In this document: positions 8,509 through 17,621 of the stretch, in pieces
Layout: the number at the start of each line of letters is the position of its first letter
Position numbering within the stretch: the stretch's first letter is position 1
NCBI RefSeq assembly: GCF_025147465.1
Contig: NZ_JALXOZ010000006.1
Coordinates: 57,239 to 121,238 of the forward strand
DNA from: Dermabacter sp. p3-SID358
Lineage (GTDB): Bacteria > Actinomycetota > Actinomycetes > Actinomycetales > Dermabacteraceae
DNA length: 64,000 nt
Direction of reading: 5' to 3'
The notes under the pieces: model-generated
Told to the model about the DNA's origin: nothing
What the model saw: only the letters and a program-made list of their open reading frames with translations
Databases searched by the model: none
Position numbers and translations under genes: made by a program

Positions 8509-8955
8509 ATGCGCGTGTATTACCCGGTGAATGCCCTTGTGGGGGACACGAGCGTGATCGATATGGAGAGCCCCACGTTCGACCTTCCCGCGAACACACG
8601 CGTGTGGGGAGTGCCTGCCGCGTTGAGCGCGGGGCTAAGCGGCGATGATGCCGAAGAGCGCGAGTTTGAAGCAATGTGCGAATGCATTCTGTCGTTTGCG
8701 CACGCGAATCGTGGCAGTGCCCGTATCGCTGTGGCGGCATTCGACCTTCCGGATCGGGCTCTTGAACGTGATGTCGCGCTCGAGCATGGCGAATGGGCGC
8801 ACATGCTTCGAAACGAGGCTTTCACAATTCCGCTGAAGGCCTACCTCGTCACGCAGGATTCAGCTGCGCAGGTCGCTGATGACCCCTATGCGCCTGACGT
8901 CCTATGGTTTGACCCGAGCGAAGCTAGCGCCGTGAGGGAATTCCTCGAGAGTTAG
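8509..8955 (+). CDS. DUF6912 family protein
   Basis: A 148-residue acidic, soluble protein of the actinobacterial DUF6912 family, with no known function. It starts MRVYYPVNALV and has no signal peptide or membrane segment. The start at 8509 is fixed by a very good TAAGGAGG seven bases upstream; the open frame extends further 5' into the TadZ gene and is not used. It follows the TadZ-like gene by 40 bases on the same strand and overlaps tail to tail with the DUF2505 gene. A link to the pilus genes is only by position. Confidence 0.8.
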   Translation: MRVYYPVNALVGDTSVIDMESPTFDLPANTRVWGVPAALSAGLSGDDAEEREFEAMCECILSFAHANRGSARIAVAAFDLPDRALERDVALEHGEWAHMLRNEAFTIPLKAYLVTQDSAAQVADDPYAPDVLWFDPSEASAVREFLES

Positions 8956-9455
8956 GGCTCGCGCTGAAGTATGTCGTTTGCGAATGACTCCTCCGTGCGG
9001 AAGACATCGCCAGCCCGCTCAGCAGCGGCTTTTTCCACCGCGCTCCCCACGAGTGGAATCTTCACGCTGAGTTGAGCGTCAATACTCATTCGCGAATGTT
9101 CGCCCTCGCCCATGAGCGTAAAGCTAGCCGAAAGATCAACAGGTACCGAAGCGAGTGTCGCGTGAAGGCGACCAGTGCGCGAGTCCCCATCAGGGGCATC
9201 CCACTTGTGGACGATCATGACCTGTAGCCGCTCGGGGAGAAAACGACGGAACTTATGGTGGTCGACTCGCTCGCGCGGCACATTTGCCCGAATCGTTGTC
9301 GTGAACGCGGCGTTGGGATCTCCCTCGACGTCGACGCTCGTATCGCGCACTCCGAGCTTGGTCGCGCGCTCGAGCGCATACTTGCGGCTCGCATAAAAAC
9401 GCGCGACATCCAGGGCGCTCGCATGGTAGTCGATGGTCTCGTGAAGTGCTTTCAC
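8952..9455 (-). CDS. DUF2505 family protein
   Basis: The 167-residue protein matches the DUF2505 family, which has a START/SRPBCC-like lipid-binding fold: HETIDYHASALDVARFYAS at the start, then a long curved sheet and a C-terminal helix (VEKAAAERAGDVFRTEESFANDIL). Ligand and role are unknown. The GTG start at 9455 follows GAGGAGACG. The stop overlaps that of the DUF6912 gene, so the genes converge with no terminator between them. The next gene upstream, pdtaS, is divergent. Confidence 0.85.
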   Translation of the reverse strand: MKALHETIDYHASALDVARFYASRKYALERATKLGVRDTSVDVEGDPNAAFTTTIRANVPRERVDHHKFRRFLPERLQVMIVHKWDAPDGDSRTGRLHATLASVPVDLSASFTLMGEGEHSRMSIDAQLSVKIPLVGSAVEKAAAERAGDVFRTEESFANDILQREP

Positions 9456-9555
9456 TTTCGTCTCCTCATGTCTTTTGTGCGCAACACTATCGGCGCACGG
9501 TGAGGCGATTCTGCGCGGCGCTGAGCAGTTAGCCTCAAAGCATTAGGCTTGAGGC

Positions 9556-11061
9556 ATGGCACCCACCGTGAACAACGTCCTCACCTACGATGATGAAACG
9601 TCGAAACCAGAGGTCGAGTGGCTTCAACTTCTCCTCGGCGACTGGCAGGTCGTTTCGGATCTGCTCGGCTCTGACCTCGTGCTGTGGGTGCCTCGTGAAG
9701 AGGGGATGAGCGCGACCGCGCATTCGCGCCCGGCAAACGGCACTACCGTTTATTTCGAGGATCCAATCTCGAGCGCGTACACGCGTGAGGACTGGCCCGA
9801 GCTCATCGATGCTTTCGAGAATGCCGAAGCAGGAGTCGACGATATCGACACTTTCGTCACTGTTGAGCGTGAGTCGCGCCCCGCGTTCGTGCGATTTGCT
9901 CCTGTGCGCCGCAATGGTGTCGTTCTCGCAGTTTTGTCGATTGAATCTTTTTCCTCACCAGCGGATGCAAGGCTCGCGGCAGCGGAAGTCGAACAGCATC
10001 GACTTGGTCGAGAGCTTCTTCTCATGATGGGAGAGGGGGCATTTCCCATCAAAGGGGCTCCCGTCCCGCCGCGTCGAGGTGCGCCGCGCGTAGGTGATGG
10101 GTGGGTGTCGGTCGATAGCGAGGGCATAGTGAAAGCCGCGTCCCCGAATGCGCTTTCAGCGTTCCATCGCTGCGGAATGCAGGGTGACATGGTGGGGTGT
10201 CTTCTCGCGGAACTTGCGACTGCTGACTTGCAGTCACGTATTCCCGTCGACGAATCACTCCCGCTTGTGCTCACTGGGCGCGCCGCGTGGCGCGTGGATA
10301 TGCAAGCGCGCGGAGGAATTCTTTCCCTCCGCGCAATTCCGATCACCCGCCGGGGGCGCCGCACAGAAGCAATCATCCTCGTACGCGATGTCACCGAGGT
10401 GAGACGCCGCGAGAAGGAACTCATGACCAAGGACGCGACGATCCGCGAAGTTCACCACCGCGTCAAGAACAATTTGCAAACGGTTGCTGCGCTGTTGCGA
10501 CTCCAATCAAGACGTATGAAAACCGAAGAGGCGAAGGACGCACTACTCGAGGCAATGCGTCGCGTTTCGACGATTGCGCTTGTGCACGAATCGCTCCTGC
10601 AGGGGAGCGAAGAGACTGTTCTGCTTGACGAAGTGATCGATCGCTGTCTGCGTCTCGCGGTGGATGCGGCCTCGGCAACGGTGCACGACGGGGACCACGC
10701 AACTGGCGTCGGGCAAGTCACCGTCGAGACGCACAAGGTCGGCAAGGCTGGGCTGGTTCGTGCCGAGGAGGCTACTCCGCTCGCGCTCGTCCTCACCGAG
10801 CTCGCCACCAACGCCGTTGAACACGGGCTTTCGGAGACCGGGGGCAATCTCACTATCACAAGCGAGCGTAGCGGCACGCACCTCGTGATCTATGTCGACG
10901 ACGACGGCAAGGGAATGCCGAGCAAACCCGAGGGGCTTGGCACGAACATCGCACAAACTCTCGCGCAAGGGGAGCTTGGCGGTGTGCTCACGTGGGAAAA
11001 CAAGTCCGACGGCGGCACACGCGCCACGATTGACGTGTATCTCGACCCGCTCTCGCGCTAA
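9556..11061 (+). CDS. pdtaS: PdtaS-type sensor histidine kinase
   Basis: A soluble 501-residue kinase with an N-terminal GAF-like domain (about 20-150), a PAS-like segment (about 170-285), a HisKA_2 helix with EVHHRVKNNLQTVAALLRLQSRR near 298-320, and a C-terminal HATPase domain with TELATNAVEHGL and DDDGKGMP. This matches PdtaS (Rv3220c), which with the antiterminator regulator PdtaR controls transcripts in response to metals and nitric oxide in mycobacteria. pdtaR is not in this window. No membrane segment is seen. TAGGCT lies exactly 6 bases before the ATG, with CTGAGC 17 bases further up, so a leaderless transcript is likely. Confidence 0.9.
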   Translation: MAPTVNNVLTYDDETSKPEVEWLQLLLGDWQVVSDLLGSDLVLWVPREEGMSATAHSRPANGTTVYFEDPISSAYTREDWPELIDAFENAEAGVDDIDTFVTVERESRPAFVRFAPVRRNGVVLAVLSIESFSSPADARLAAAEVEQHRLGRELLLMMGEGAFPIKGAPVPPRRGAPRVGDGWVSVDSEGIVKAASPNALSAFHRCGMQGDMVGCLLAELATADLQSRIPVDESLPLVLTGRAAWRVDMQARGGILSLRAIPITRRGRRTEAIILVRDVTEVRRREKELMTKDATIREVHHRVKNNLQTVAALLRLQSRRMKTEEAKDALLEAMRRVSTIALVHESLLQGSEETVLLDEVIDRCLRLAVDAASATVHDGDHATGVGQVTVETHKVGKAGLVRAEEATPLALVLTELATNAVEHGLSETGGNLTITSERSGTHLVIYVDDDGKGMPSKPEGLGTNIAQTLAQGELGGVLTWENKSDGGTRATIDVYLDPLSR

Positions 11062-11134
11062 GAAAGCGGAAAGGCTGCTGCCCGTTGGAAAAATAAACTC
11101 GAATCTGCCGAGTTAGGGGCTCGTGATGATGCCG

Positions 11135-11383
11135 CTAGGCAACGCGGCGTGCACGCGCGGTACGGCGCTTGAGAGAGCGGCGTTCATCCTCGGAAAGACC
11201 GCCCCACACACCGGAATCCTGACCGGATTCGAGCGCGAATTTCAAACAGATATTCATGACCTCGCAGCGTTGGCACACGGCCTTGGCTTCCTGGATCTGG
11301 GTGATCGCCGGTCCCGTGTTCCCGATGGGGAAGAAAAGTTCGGGATCTTCGGTGAGGCATGCAGCGCGGTGGCGCCAATCCAT
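11135..11383 (-). CDS. whiB1: WhiB1 iron-sulphur transcription factor
   Basis: The 82-residue protein is WhiB1: MDWRHRAACLTEDPELFFP, then cysteines at about 9, 37, 40 and 46 (CxxC at 37-40) that hold a 4Fe-4S cluster, the GVWGG turn, and a basic tail (SEDERRSLKRRTARARR) that contacts DNA. In mycobacteria WhiB1 is essential, binds the sigma-A region 4 domain and responds to nitric oxide. The start at 11383 gives the family's usual length; the frame is open further upstream but that part does not look like protein. It converges with pdtaS and has a leader of over 100 bases, divergent from the next membrane-protein gene. Confidence 0.95.
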   Translation of the reverse strand: MDWRHRAACLTEDPELFFPIGNTGPAITQIQEAKAVCQRCEVMNICLKFALESGQDSGVWGGLSEDERRSLKRRTARARRVA

Positions 11384-11538
11384 CGGGTCACTCTCTCTTT
11401 CCAGTGCATCGTGACCGTAGTGGGGCCACGATGGCGTGCGGCCCACAGGGCCTCGACAACAATGCAGATCGCGTCGAACATTTTTGTACCGAAGCGATGT
11501 AGTACCCCATTGTTCCTGGCAACGAGGCTTACGGACAA

Positions 11539-11557
11539 GGATCTTGAAGAAAGATCC
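11539..11557. promoter_or_regulatory. inverted repeat between whiB1 and membrane gene
   Basis: GGATCTT/AAGATCC form a perfect 7-bp stem with a 5-base loop in the divergent space between whiB1 and the next gene. It could be an operator or an RNA hairpin; there is no direct evidence for either. Confidence 0.35.
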
Positions 11558-11631
11558 CTCGTAATCTTTTCCACACCTCTTGCATCTTGCCTCACGGCGT
11601 CCCGCAGCGTAGCGAACGCTAGGGTGGGGGC

Positions 11632-12066
11632 ATGACTCCCGACAACGGCGCCCCCGATTCTGAGGCGGAGCCCCGGCCTCTCGCGCACACGTTGCGCCGC
11701 GTGAGCTCTCTGCTCCTCCTGGTCGAGGCACTCCTGCTTATCGCCGCAGCTCTTTATGCGCTTGTCACTTTGCCTGGACAAGCAGCGGAACTGAAAACTG
11801 TGGCCATTGGGCTTGCAGCGTTCTTCGGCGTCTTTGCGCTCTTGGTTGCTCTTGCCGCGCGTTCACTCATGAAGAGGGGCCGCTATGGCGTGAGCTTCGG
11901 TGTGACATGGCAGTTGTTCCAAGCCCTCGTGGGTGGCAGTCTCATACGAGGAGGGCTCCTTTGGGCAGGCTTCGGTGCTCTTCTCCTTGCCGTCTCTCTC
12001 TTTGTTCTCCTTCTGCGTCCCGAGAATCGACCCGATCGCGAGCTATTGCTCGATGACGAGAGCTGA
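11632..12066 (+). CDS. small integral membrane protein
   Basis: A 144-residue protein with four predicted membrane segments (about 27-48, 58-78, 90-103 with 109-128 less clear) and charged ends. I do not recognise a named family, but small four-helix proteins of this kind are common beside whiB1 in actinobacteria. There is no Shine-Dalgarno; TAGGGT lies exactly 6 bases before the ATG, so it is probably leaderless. It is divergent from whiB1 and converges with the SRAP gene, 13 bases apart. Confidence 0.7.
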   Translation: MTPDNGAPDSEAEPRPLAHTLRRVSSLLLLVEALLLIAAALYALVTLPGQAAELKTVAIGLAAFFGVFALLVALAARSLMKRGRYGVSFGVTWQLFQALVGGSLIRGGLLWAGFGALLLAVSLFVLLLRPENRPDRELLLDDES

Positions 12067-12079
12067 GCTGCACGCAAGG

Positions 12080-12805
12080 CTACGCGAGCGTCGGACCGCG
12101 CCGCTCACATAACTGGGCGCCCTCCTTCGCAACGCTGCCCACTTCGCGTGATACGGGATAAGCTTCGAGCGCCGCCGACGGCAGCTGCCCCTCCGCGCCA
12201 CCGATCCACGCGTGCGCTTCGGCACCGGACGAAAAGGATTCCAGGCTGATCCATGTTTCTCGCCCCTCCGGATCGAGGAAGACCGGCATACGGGAATGGA
12301 TGTGCGTGAGGTGCCCTTCGGCCTCCTTGGTGATGATCGTGGCACTCAGAAGCCATTCTGCCTGCGGATTCGAAGGGTCCTTCCACCATGACACGAGTCC
12401 CGCCGCGTAGAGAAGCGGTGCATGCTGATCGTGGATGTAATGGGGAACCTTGCCGTTTGGGCCCGCTTGCCACTCGTAATAGCCGTTCATCGGCACGAGC
12501 GCGCGATAACGCACGAGCGAGGATCGGAAACTCGGCTTGTCAGCGAGGGTCTCGCGACGAGCGTTGAACGTTTTCGTCGAAAACGAGAGGTCCTTCGCGA
12601 ATCGAGGGAGAAGGCCCCATCGAGCCGTGCGCACTGCTCGCGTGAGCTCACCCGAATCTCGTTCGAGCCCTTCGGTGACGACATAGATCGGTGCCGTAGG
12701 TGGAATGTTGTAGCGCGCGTGCAGGTGAGGGTCCGCGAGGTCAAGCGCATCGACGTCGTCGAGTAGAGGCTCGATTTCCTGGAAGAATGCGAAACGCCCG
12801 CACAC
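12080..12805 (-). CDS. SRAP/YedK abasic-site DNA-protein crosslinker
   Basis: The 241-residue protein is a SRAP (SOS response-associated peptidase, HMCES/YedK) enzyme. It protects single-stranded DNA by linking its Cys2 to abasic sites. The key residues are present: Cys2 after start-Met in MCGRF, Glu in PMNGYYEWQ near residue 110, and His in HSRMPVF near 180. The start codon is GTG, with AGGAG ten bases upstream. It follows the BrkB-like gene by 14 bases and is probably cotranscribed with it. No LexA box was recognised. Confidence 0.93.
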   Translation of the reverse strand: MCGRFAFFQEIEPLLDDVDALDLADPHLHARYNIPPTAPIYVVTEGLERDSGELTRAVRTARWGLLPRFAKDLSFSTKTFNARRETLADKPSFRSSLVRYRALVPMNGYYEWQAGPNGKVPHYIHDQHAPLLYAAGLVSWWKDPSNPQAEWLLSATIITKEAEGHLTHIHSRMPVFLDPEGRETWISLESFSSGAEAHAWIGGAEGQLPSAALEAYPVSREVGSVAKEGAQLCERRGPTLA

Positions 12806-12819
12806 GGTTGATCTGTCTC

Positions 12820-14031
12820 CTAGTCTTGTGGGTCCTCGCCTCTATCGTTTGCTGTCGTGGCCGGAAGCTCACCCTCGTTTTTCTCGTTTTCGGTTACCGA
12901 GAACACGTCCTCATCACCCTTGCGCAGCGCGTCCTCACCCGCGAAAGTTGCGGTGTAGTTTCCTTGATTTTTGTAGAGGTTCTCCACGCGGATTTCGCGC
13001 CCCTCTTCAACAACCTTTGCGTATTTAAGATCAGCCTTCGTTGGTGGCTCGGCGCCGCGGCTTGGAAGCTCGAAGCCGTCTTCTGCCGGCATGCCCGCGG
13101 CAAGTTGACGACCGCGCAGAACCTCCGCGTCAAAAGCCGCGCCCAGGATCAGGACGATACTGATGACCCACAGGACGAACAGGATTGCCATGACGCCGCC
13201 GATGGCGCCGTAACTCGAGTAGCTCGCTGCCGTCGACATGTACACGCTGAGGGCGAGAAGAGCGAGTCCGATACCGAAGATTGCGAAAACCCCGCCCGGG
13301 GAGATGAATCGATACTTATGTTCAAGGTTTGGGGTTGCCCAATACAGAAGTGACACGACAGCAAACAGAAGCGCGAGCATAAACGGCCACTTCACCCACG
13401 CCCAGATCGGAATGAACGTGTGGTTGAGAAAGTCAAGGAGATTCGGCATGCCGATAGCTGAAAAGATCGGTCCGAAGAAGGAATCCAACATGCTCTGGCT
13501 CAGCAGCAGGGAAACGAACAGCAGAAGGATTCCTACGATGAGTGCGGCTGTGACCGCAAGCATCGAGAGGTTGAACTTGACCGGACCGCGCGTTTCGTCG
13601 ACGCGGTAAATTCTGTTCGAGGCGCGAGAGAACGCCTTCACGAACGCCGAGGCGGACCACAGGGCCGTCATTACACCGATGATGAGGGCGATCGTTCCCG
13701 AGGAGGTGGAGCCAAGCAGGGACTCGAGCGTCGATTCAATCGGGCCGCTGAGGTCGCCGGAGCCTTTCGCGATATTGGATTTCGCGACAGCCCCCGTAAT
13801 GAGGTCAACAATCTCGTCTTGGAAGCCGCTCAGAAGGAGCGCCGCCAGGGAAAAGAGCGCGAGAAGCGTCGGCGCGATGGCGAGCACGATGAAGTACGTG
13901 AGCTGCGCGGCGAGGTCCGTTCCCCCCGCTCGAGTGAACTCAGTGAGAGTGCGCTTCGCGGCGTACAGCCACTCGGTCTTCGACATTTTTGCTTCGGTCA
14001 CGGTATCGCGGTCGGAAAGTCGCGTGGCCAT
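12820..14031 (-). CDS. YihY/virulence factor BrkB family membrane protein
   Basis: A 403-residue integral membrane protein of the YihY/BrkB family, with six or so hydrophobic segments between about 45 and 310 (including YFIVLAIAPTLLALFSLAAL and YSSYGAIGGVMAILFVLWV) and a long polar cytoplasmic tail (about 315-403). The family is often annotated as ribonuclease BN, but that activity belongs to another protein; the true role is unknown, possibly transport or envelope maintenance. It shares a likely operon with the SRAP gene. AGAGGA lies about 8 bases before the ATG. The space upstream contains a DnaA box and the tad cluster promoter region. Confidence 0.88.
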   Translation of the reverse strand: MATRLSDRDTVTEAKMSKTEWLYAAKRTLTEFTRAGGTDLAAQLTYFIVLAIAPTLLALFSLAALLLSGFQDEIVDLITGAVAKSNIAKGSGDLSGPIESTLESLLGSTSSGTIALIIGVMTALWSASAFVKAFSRASNRIYRVDETRGPVKFNLSMLAVTAALIVGILLLFVSLLLSQSMLDSFFGPIFSAIGMPNLLDFLNHTFIPIWAWVKWPFMLALLFAVVSLLYWATPNLEHKYRFISPGGVFAIFGIGLALLALSVYMSTAASYSSYGAIGGVMAILFVLWVISIVLILGAAFDAEVLRGRQLAAGMPAEDGFELPSRGAEPPTKADLKYAKVVEEGREIRVENLYKNQGNYTATFAGEDALRKGDEDVFSVTENEKNEGELPATTANDRGEDPQD

Positions 14032-14138
14032 GAAGTCATCCTCTAGGGCAGGGGGCGGGACGACGAGAGTCTATACGGCTGATCTGCACGGATGCCACAC
14101 GGTCAGATGGGCCAGCATTCTGGACAACGCAACGCTAG

Positions 14139-14147
14139 TTATCCACA
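14139..14147 (+). promoter_or_regulatory. DnaA box TTATCCACA before the main tad cluster
   Basis: A perfect TTATCCACA, part of a TTATCCACATTT 12-mer shared with 6563. A TGGACAA (14121-14127), an imperfect inverted box, precedes it. It lies about 120 bases before the TadA start. Confidence 0.55.
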
Positions 14148-14267
14148 TTTCACGAACAGTGTTTCGCCCGCTCACTGACTCTGGTAGAAAGATGGCAGAC
14201 GGTCCTTGGGGGATAGGAACGGGGCAGGCGCCCGCCACGGGGCGACGCGATTACAAAAAGGGGGGAA

Positions 14268-15497
14268 GTGCCTGTGCAAGATGCACTCAGGATTATCGAG
14301 GCAGAGGCTCGGCAAGCAATTCGGGCGCAAGGGCTCGATGAATCCTCTTCGTCGCTCGACGATCTCATTGCGAATGTGGTCGCGGACTACGACGCGAAAG
14401 CTATGCGAGGGGAAGTGCCTCCTTTGCGCGACCGTGACGCTGCCGTGGGGGAAGTGGCGACGCGCATCGGTGGTTATGGTTCCCTCCAAACCCTCCTCGA
14501 CGACCCAGAGATTGAGGAAATCTGGATCAATTCCCCAAGCGAAATCTTCGTCCATAGGCACGGGGTCAGCGAGCTCACCACGCTCGTGCTCTCGGCCGGA
14601 GAAGTGCGGGGGCTTGTCGAACGCATGCTCGCGCAAACGGGTCGTCGTCTCGATCTCAGCACTCCCTTCGTCGACGCGCTCTTGCCAAGCGGAGCCCGTT
14701 TGCATGCCGTCATCCCCAACGTCACGCGTACGCACTGGTCGGTGAACATTCGGAAGTTCATTTCGAAGGCACACTCCCTCGCAGATCTCGTTGTGCTCGG
14801 TTCGCTCACCCAGCAGGCAGCGGATCTCCTCGATGCAAGTGTGAAGGCCGGGCTCAACATCATCGTTTCCGGGAGCGTCGGAGCAGGAAAAACCACGATG
14901 GTGAGTTGCCTAGGTTCGGCCGTTTATCCGCGCGAGCGGATCGTCACGATCGAAGAAGTCTTCGAGCTCGATATCCGTGCTCGCGACGTCGTGGGGATGC
15001 AATGTCGGCAGCCCAACCTTGAAGGCGTCGGGGAGATTACGATGCGTCGGCTCGTCAAGGAGGCGCTGCGCATGAGGCCCAGCCGGATTATCGTAGGCGA
15101 GGTTCGCGAAGCGGAATCACTCGACATGCTCATCGCGCTGAACAGCGGTCTTCCGGGTATGGCGACGATTCACTCGAACTCAGCTCGCGACGCGATCGCA
15201 AAACTGTGTACCCTCCCGTTGCTTGCGGGCGAGAATGTGAGTAGTTCGTTCGTCACACCCACCGTCGCCAACGCCATCGATCTCGTCGTTCACCTCGACC
15301 ATCTCCATGACGGCACACGGCGAGTGCGGGAGATCGTTGCGGTTCCCGGGCGTGTGGAGGATTCCGCTGTCGAACTCGGGCATGTTTTTGAGTGGCGCCG
15401 AGGGCGGCTTTGCAGAGGCGATGCATATCCGCCGCATCCCGAGCGATTTGAACGTGCAGGGTTTTCGCTCTCCGAACTATTCGGGGCGGAACGGTGA
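14268..15497 (+). CDS. tadA: TadA/CpaF secretion ATPase for Flp pili
   Basis: The 409-residue hexameric ATPase powers assembly of Flp (type IVb/Tad) pili from the inside of the membrane. It shows the N-terminal FlhA-like domain, Walker A GSVGAGKTT at about 202-210, the Asp box (IVTIEEVFELDI), Walker B-like region RIIVGEVREAESLDML, and the His box TIHSNSARDAI. The GTG start follows AAAGGGGGGAA. It is the first gene of a compact cluster of ATPase, two membrane platform proteins, a pilin-like peptide and three pseudopilins, overlapping by 4 bases with the next gene. Confidence 0.93.
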   Translation: MPVQDALRIIEAEARQAIRAQGLDESSSSLDDLIANVVADYDAKAMRGEVPPLRDRDAAVGEVATRIGGYGSLQTLLDDPEIEEIWINSPSEIFVHRHGVSELTTLVLSAGEVRGLVERMLAQTGRRLDLSTPFVDALLPSGARLHAVIPNVTRTHWSVNIRKFISKAHSLADLVVLGSLTQQAADLLDASVKAGLNIIVSGSVGAGKTTMVSCLGSAVYPRERIVTIEEVFELDIRARDVVGMQCRQPNLEGVGEITMRRLVKEALRMRPSRIIVGEVREAESLDMLIALNSGLPGMATIHSNSARDAIAKLCTLPLLAGENVSSSFVTPTVANAIDLVVHLDHLHDGTRRVREIVAVPGRVEDSAVELGHVFEWRRGRLCRGDAYPPHPERFERAGFSLSELFGAER

Positions 15498-16372
15498 TCG
15501 CCGGTTTTGCGGCTGGGGGCCTTTTCGGTCTCGGAGTCGTGACAATCTGGTCGTCTTTCTGGCCGCGCGAAGCGGGGAGCCTTGAAAAATTCGGGTCAAA
15601 CTCCCGCTTTGAGCAGAGGATTCGGGACGACTTCGCGCGGATTGGGCTCGTGAGCGCCCGGCCGATCCACCTCCTCATCGCCTCAGTGCTGGTTGCCAGC
15701 GTAGTTTTTATCCTCACTTTGGGCGTCAGTACCGCCATGGTGCCAAGTATTGCCGCAGGTATCGCCGGCCTTTTTTCACCGCTTTGGGCTCTTCGAGCAC
15801 TCGCACGGCGACGTCAAGAAAACCTTCGTGAGGTATGGCCCGAGGTCATCGATCTTGTGGGCTCTGCGGTTCGAGCAGGCCTCTCACTTCCCGAATCGCT
15901 CGCCCAACTCGCCGAACGCGGTCCCGAACAATTGCGCTCCGCCTTCGGCGAATTCGCCCGCGAGTACCACGCGACCGGCGATTTCTCTTACAGCCTAGAT
16001 CGCCTCAAGGCGCGCCTAAGTGACCCTGTCGCTGACCGCATCATCGAAGCTCTGCGCATCACGCGCGACGTGGGTGGAACTGATCTCGGCACGCTTCTAC
16101 GCACGCTTTCGTCGTTTCTTCGCGAAGATGCGCGTGTGCGCTCTGAGCTTGAAGCGCGCCAGAGCTGGACGGTCAACGGAGCTAAGCTCGCGCTCATCGC
16201 TCCGTGGGTTGTTTTAGGCCTCATGATTCTTCGACCCGAGGCCGCCCAGGCGTACGACACCGCCGCGGGCGGCTTGCTCATCATTGTTGGCGCCGCAGTC
16301 TCCTTTTTTGCCTATCGACTCATGCTTGCGCTCGCGCGCCTGCCTCAGGACGAGAGGGTTTTACGCGAATGA
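15494..16372 (+). CDS. tadB: TadB-like pilus platform membrane protein
   Basis: A 292-residue type II secretion F-family protein, the inner-membrane platform on which the TadA ATPase acts. Hydrophobic segments lie near 1-20, 55-95, 235-255 and 260-280, with the cytoplasmic T2SF core between (DLVGSAVRAGLSLPESLAQLAERGPEQLR). The GTG start overlaps the tadA stop by 4 bases and its stop overlaps the tadC start by 4, so translation is coupled throughout. TadB and TadC normally work as a pair. Confidence 0.9.
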   Translation: MIAGFAAGGLFGLGVVTIWSSFWPREAGSLEKFGSNSRFEQRIRDDFARIGLVSARPIHLLIASVLVASVVFILTLGVSTAMVPSIAAGIAGLFSPLWALRALARRRQENLREVWPEVIDLVGSAVRAGLSLPESLAQLAERGPEQLRSAFGEFAREYHATGDFSYSLDRLKARLSDPVADRIIEALRITRDVGGTDLGTLLRTLSSFLREDARVRSELEARQSWTVNGAKLALIAPWVVLGLMILRPEAAQAYDTAAGGLLIIVGAAVSFFAYRLMLALARLPQDERVLRE

Positions 16373-17322
16373 GCATCCGCGACAACGCCTTCACAATCAT
16401 CATTCTCGGCTGCACGCTTGGAGCACTTTTGGGGATCGGCCTCGCACTCGTGATCCTTGCGAACCCCTGGACGCGTCCCCGTTCGGTCGAAGCTCGCGTC
16501 GCCCCATACGTCAAGCAGGGGAAGCCACATGGCACGTTCGATTTCATCGACGAGGTGCGTATGCATCCCGTGATCGACACCAACCTTGGCCCGCTTCTCA
16601 TGCGTATGAAGGGCTTCGCAGCTCGAGCTCTTGGCAGTCAGCGCGAGATCGAGAAGCGCCTTGCGCTCGCGGGCGGCAAGACCAGCTATCGCGAGTTTCG
16701 CGTGCAACAACTCACGTGGGCGATCGTCGCGTTCGTCGCGAGTTCGGCGCTCGGAATGGCGGTTTTTGCCCTTGATGGAGCTCCTCTTATCGCTCTTCTT
16801 GGGCTTGTGGCGATCTCGAGCGTGACGGCCCCTCTTGTCCGAGACTACCTACTCACGAATGCGATTGCTTCGCGCAAGCAAGCGATGGCGCGGGAGTTCC
16901 CGACGATCGCCGACCTCCTCGCCCTCGCTATTTCAGCTGGTGAGGGGCCAATAGCGGCAATGGAACGAGTCGCGCGCACATCGCGTGGGGAGCTCTCGCG
17001 AGAGCTTGCAATTGCCGTTTCTGAAATCCGTGCGGGCTCTTCACTCGAGGACGCACTTATGAACTTAGGGATTCGTTCGCCACTCGATTCTCTTTCGCGG
17101 TTCGCGGAGACAATCGCCGTTGCCCTCGAAAGAGGCACCCCGCTCGCCGATGTCATGCGTGCTCAAGCGCAAGATGCCCGCGAGCTTTCGAAGCGGACTC
17201 TCATGGAGAGCGCGGGGCGGCGTGAGGTGTACATGCTCCTTCCCGTCGTCTTCCTCCTCATGCCGCTCGTCATTATTTTTGCGGTCTTCCCCGGTATCGC
17301 CGCCCTGCAAGTGGGGCTCTAA
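16369..17322 (+). CDS. tadC: TadC-like pilus platform membrane protein
   Basis: A 317-residue T2SF-family protein, the partner of TadB. The N-terminal membrane helix (about 7-33) is followed by a second hydrophobic region near 118-160, the T2SF core (REFPTIADLLALAISAGEGP near 178-197) and a C-terminal helix (VYMLLPVVFLLMPLVIIFAVFPG, near 288-310). The ATG at 16369 overlaps the tadB stop as ATGA; the longer open frame upstream is not used. The gene is followed by a 49-base gap and then the pilin-like peptide. Confidence 0.9.
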   Translation: MSIRDNAFTIIILGCTLGALLGIGLALVILANPWTRPRSVEARVAPYVKQGKPHGTFDFIDEVRMHPVIDTNLGPLLMRMKGFAARALGSQREIEKRLALAGGKTSYREFRVQQLTWAIVAFVASSALGMAVFALDGAPLIALLGLVAISSVTAPLVRDYLLTNAIASRKQAMAREFPTIADLLALAISAGEGPIAAMERVARTSRGELSRELAIAVSEIRAGSSLEDALMNLGIRSPLDSLSRFAETIAVALERGTPLADVMRAQAQDARELSKRTLMESAGRREVYMLLPVVFLLMPLVIIFAVFPGIAALQVGL

Positions 17323-17371
17323 CAAGAAGGCCTCACACTCATCCAATTTCCCCCACCACTAAGGAGAAATC

Positions 17372-17620
17372 ATGTCCATCCACCGCTCTACCCTTGCCGG
17401 CACTGCCACCAACCGCACAGGTCTTTGCGACCGGGCCGCGCGCGCTGGCGTACGTGTTCTTTTTTCTCTGCGCGATCGCCTCGCGTCTGAGCGCGGAGAT
17501 GTCCCAGGATGGGTCCTCATCACGCTCATGACGGCGGGCATTGTCGTGGCTCTCTGGGCAGTAGCATCGGACGCGCTCGTAGGCCTGTTCAACCAGGCCA
17601 TGAGCCAATTCACCAAGTAA
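17372..17620 (+). CDS. short Flp-pilin-like membrane peptide
   Basis: An 82-residue peptide with a basic N-terminal half (about 1-40) and one hydrophobic helix (about 46-70) preceded by SERGDVPGW. Size and place, between the TadC gene and the TadE-like genes, are those of the major Flp pilin or its actinobacterial equivalent. It does not show the classical G/A-xxxxE-Y cleavage signature of Flp, so the pilin call is an inference from context. AAGGAG lies just before the ATG, one of the strongest ribosome sites in the cluster, which suits an abundant structural subunit. Confidence 0.7.
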   Translation: MSIHRSTLAGTATNRTGLCDRAARAGVRVLFSLRDRLASERGDVPGWVLITLMTAGIVVALWAVASDALVGLFNQAMSQFTK

Positions 17621-17621
17621 C

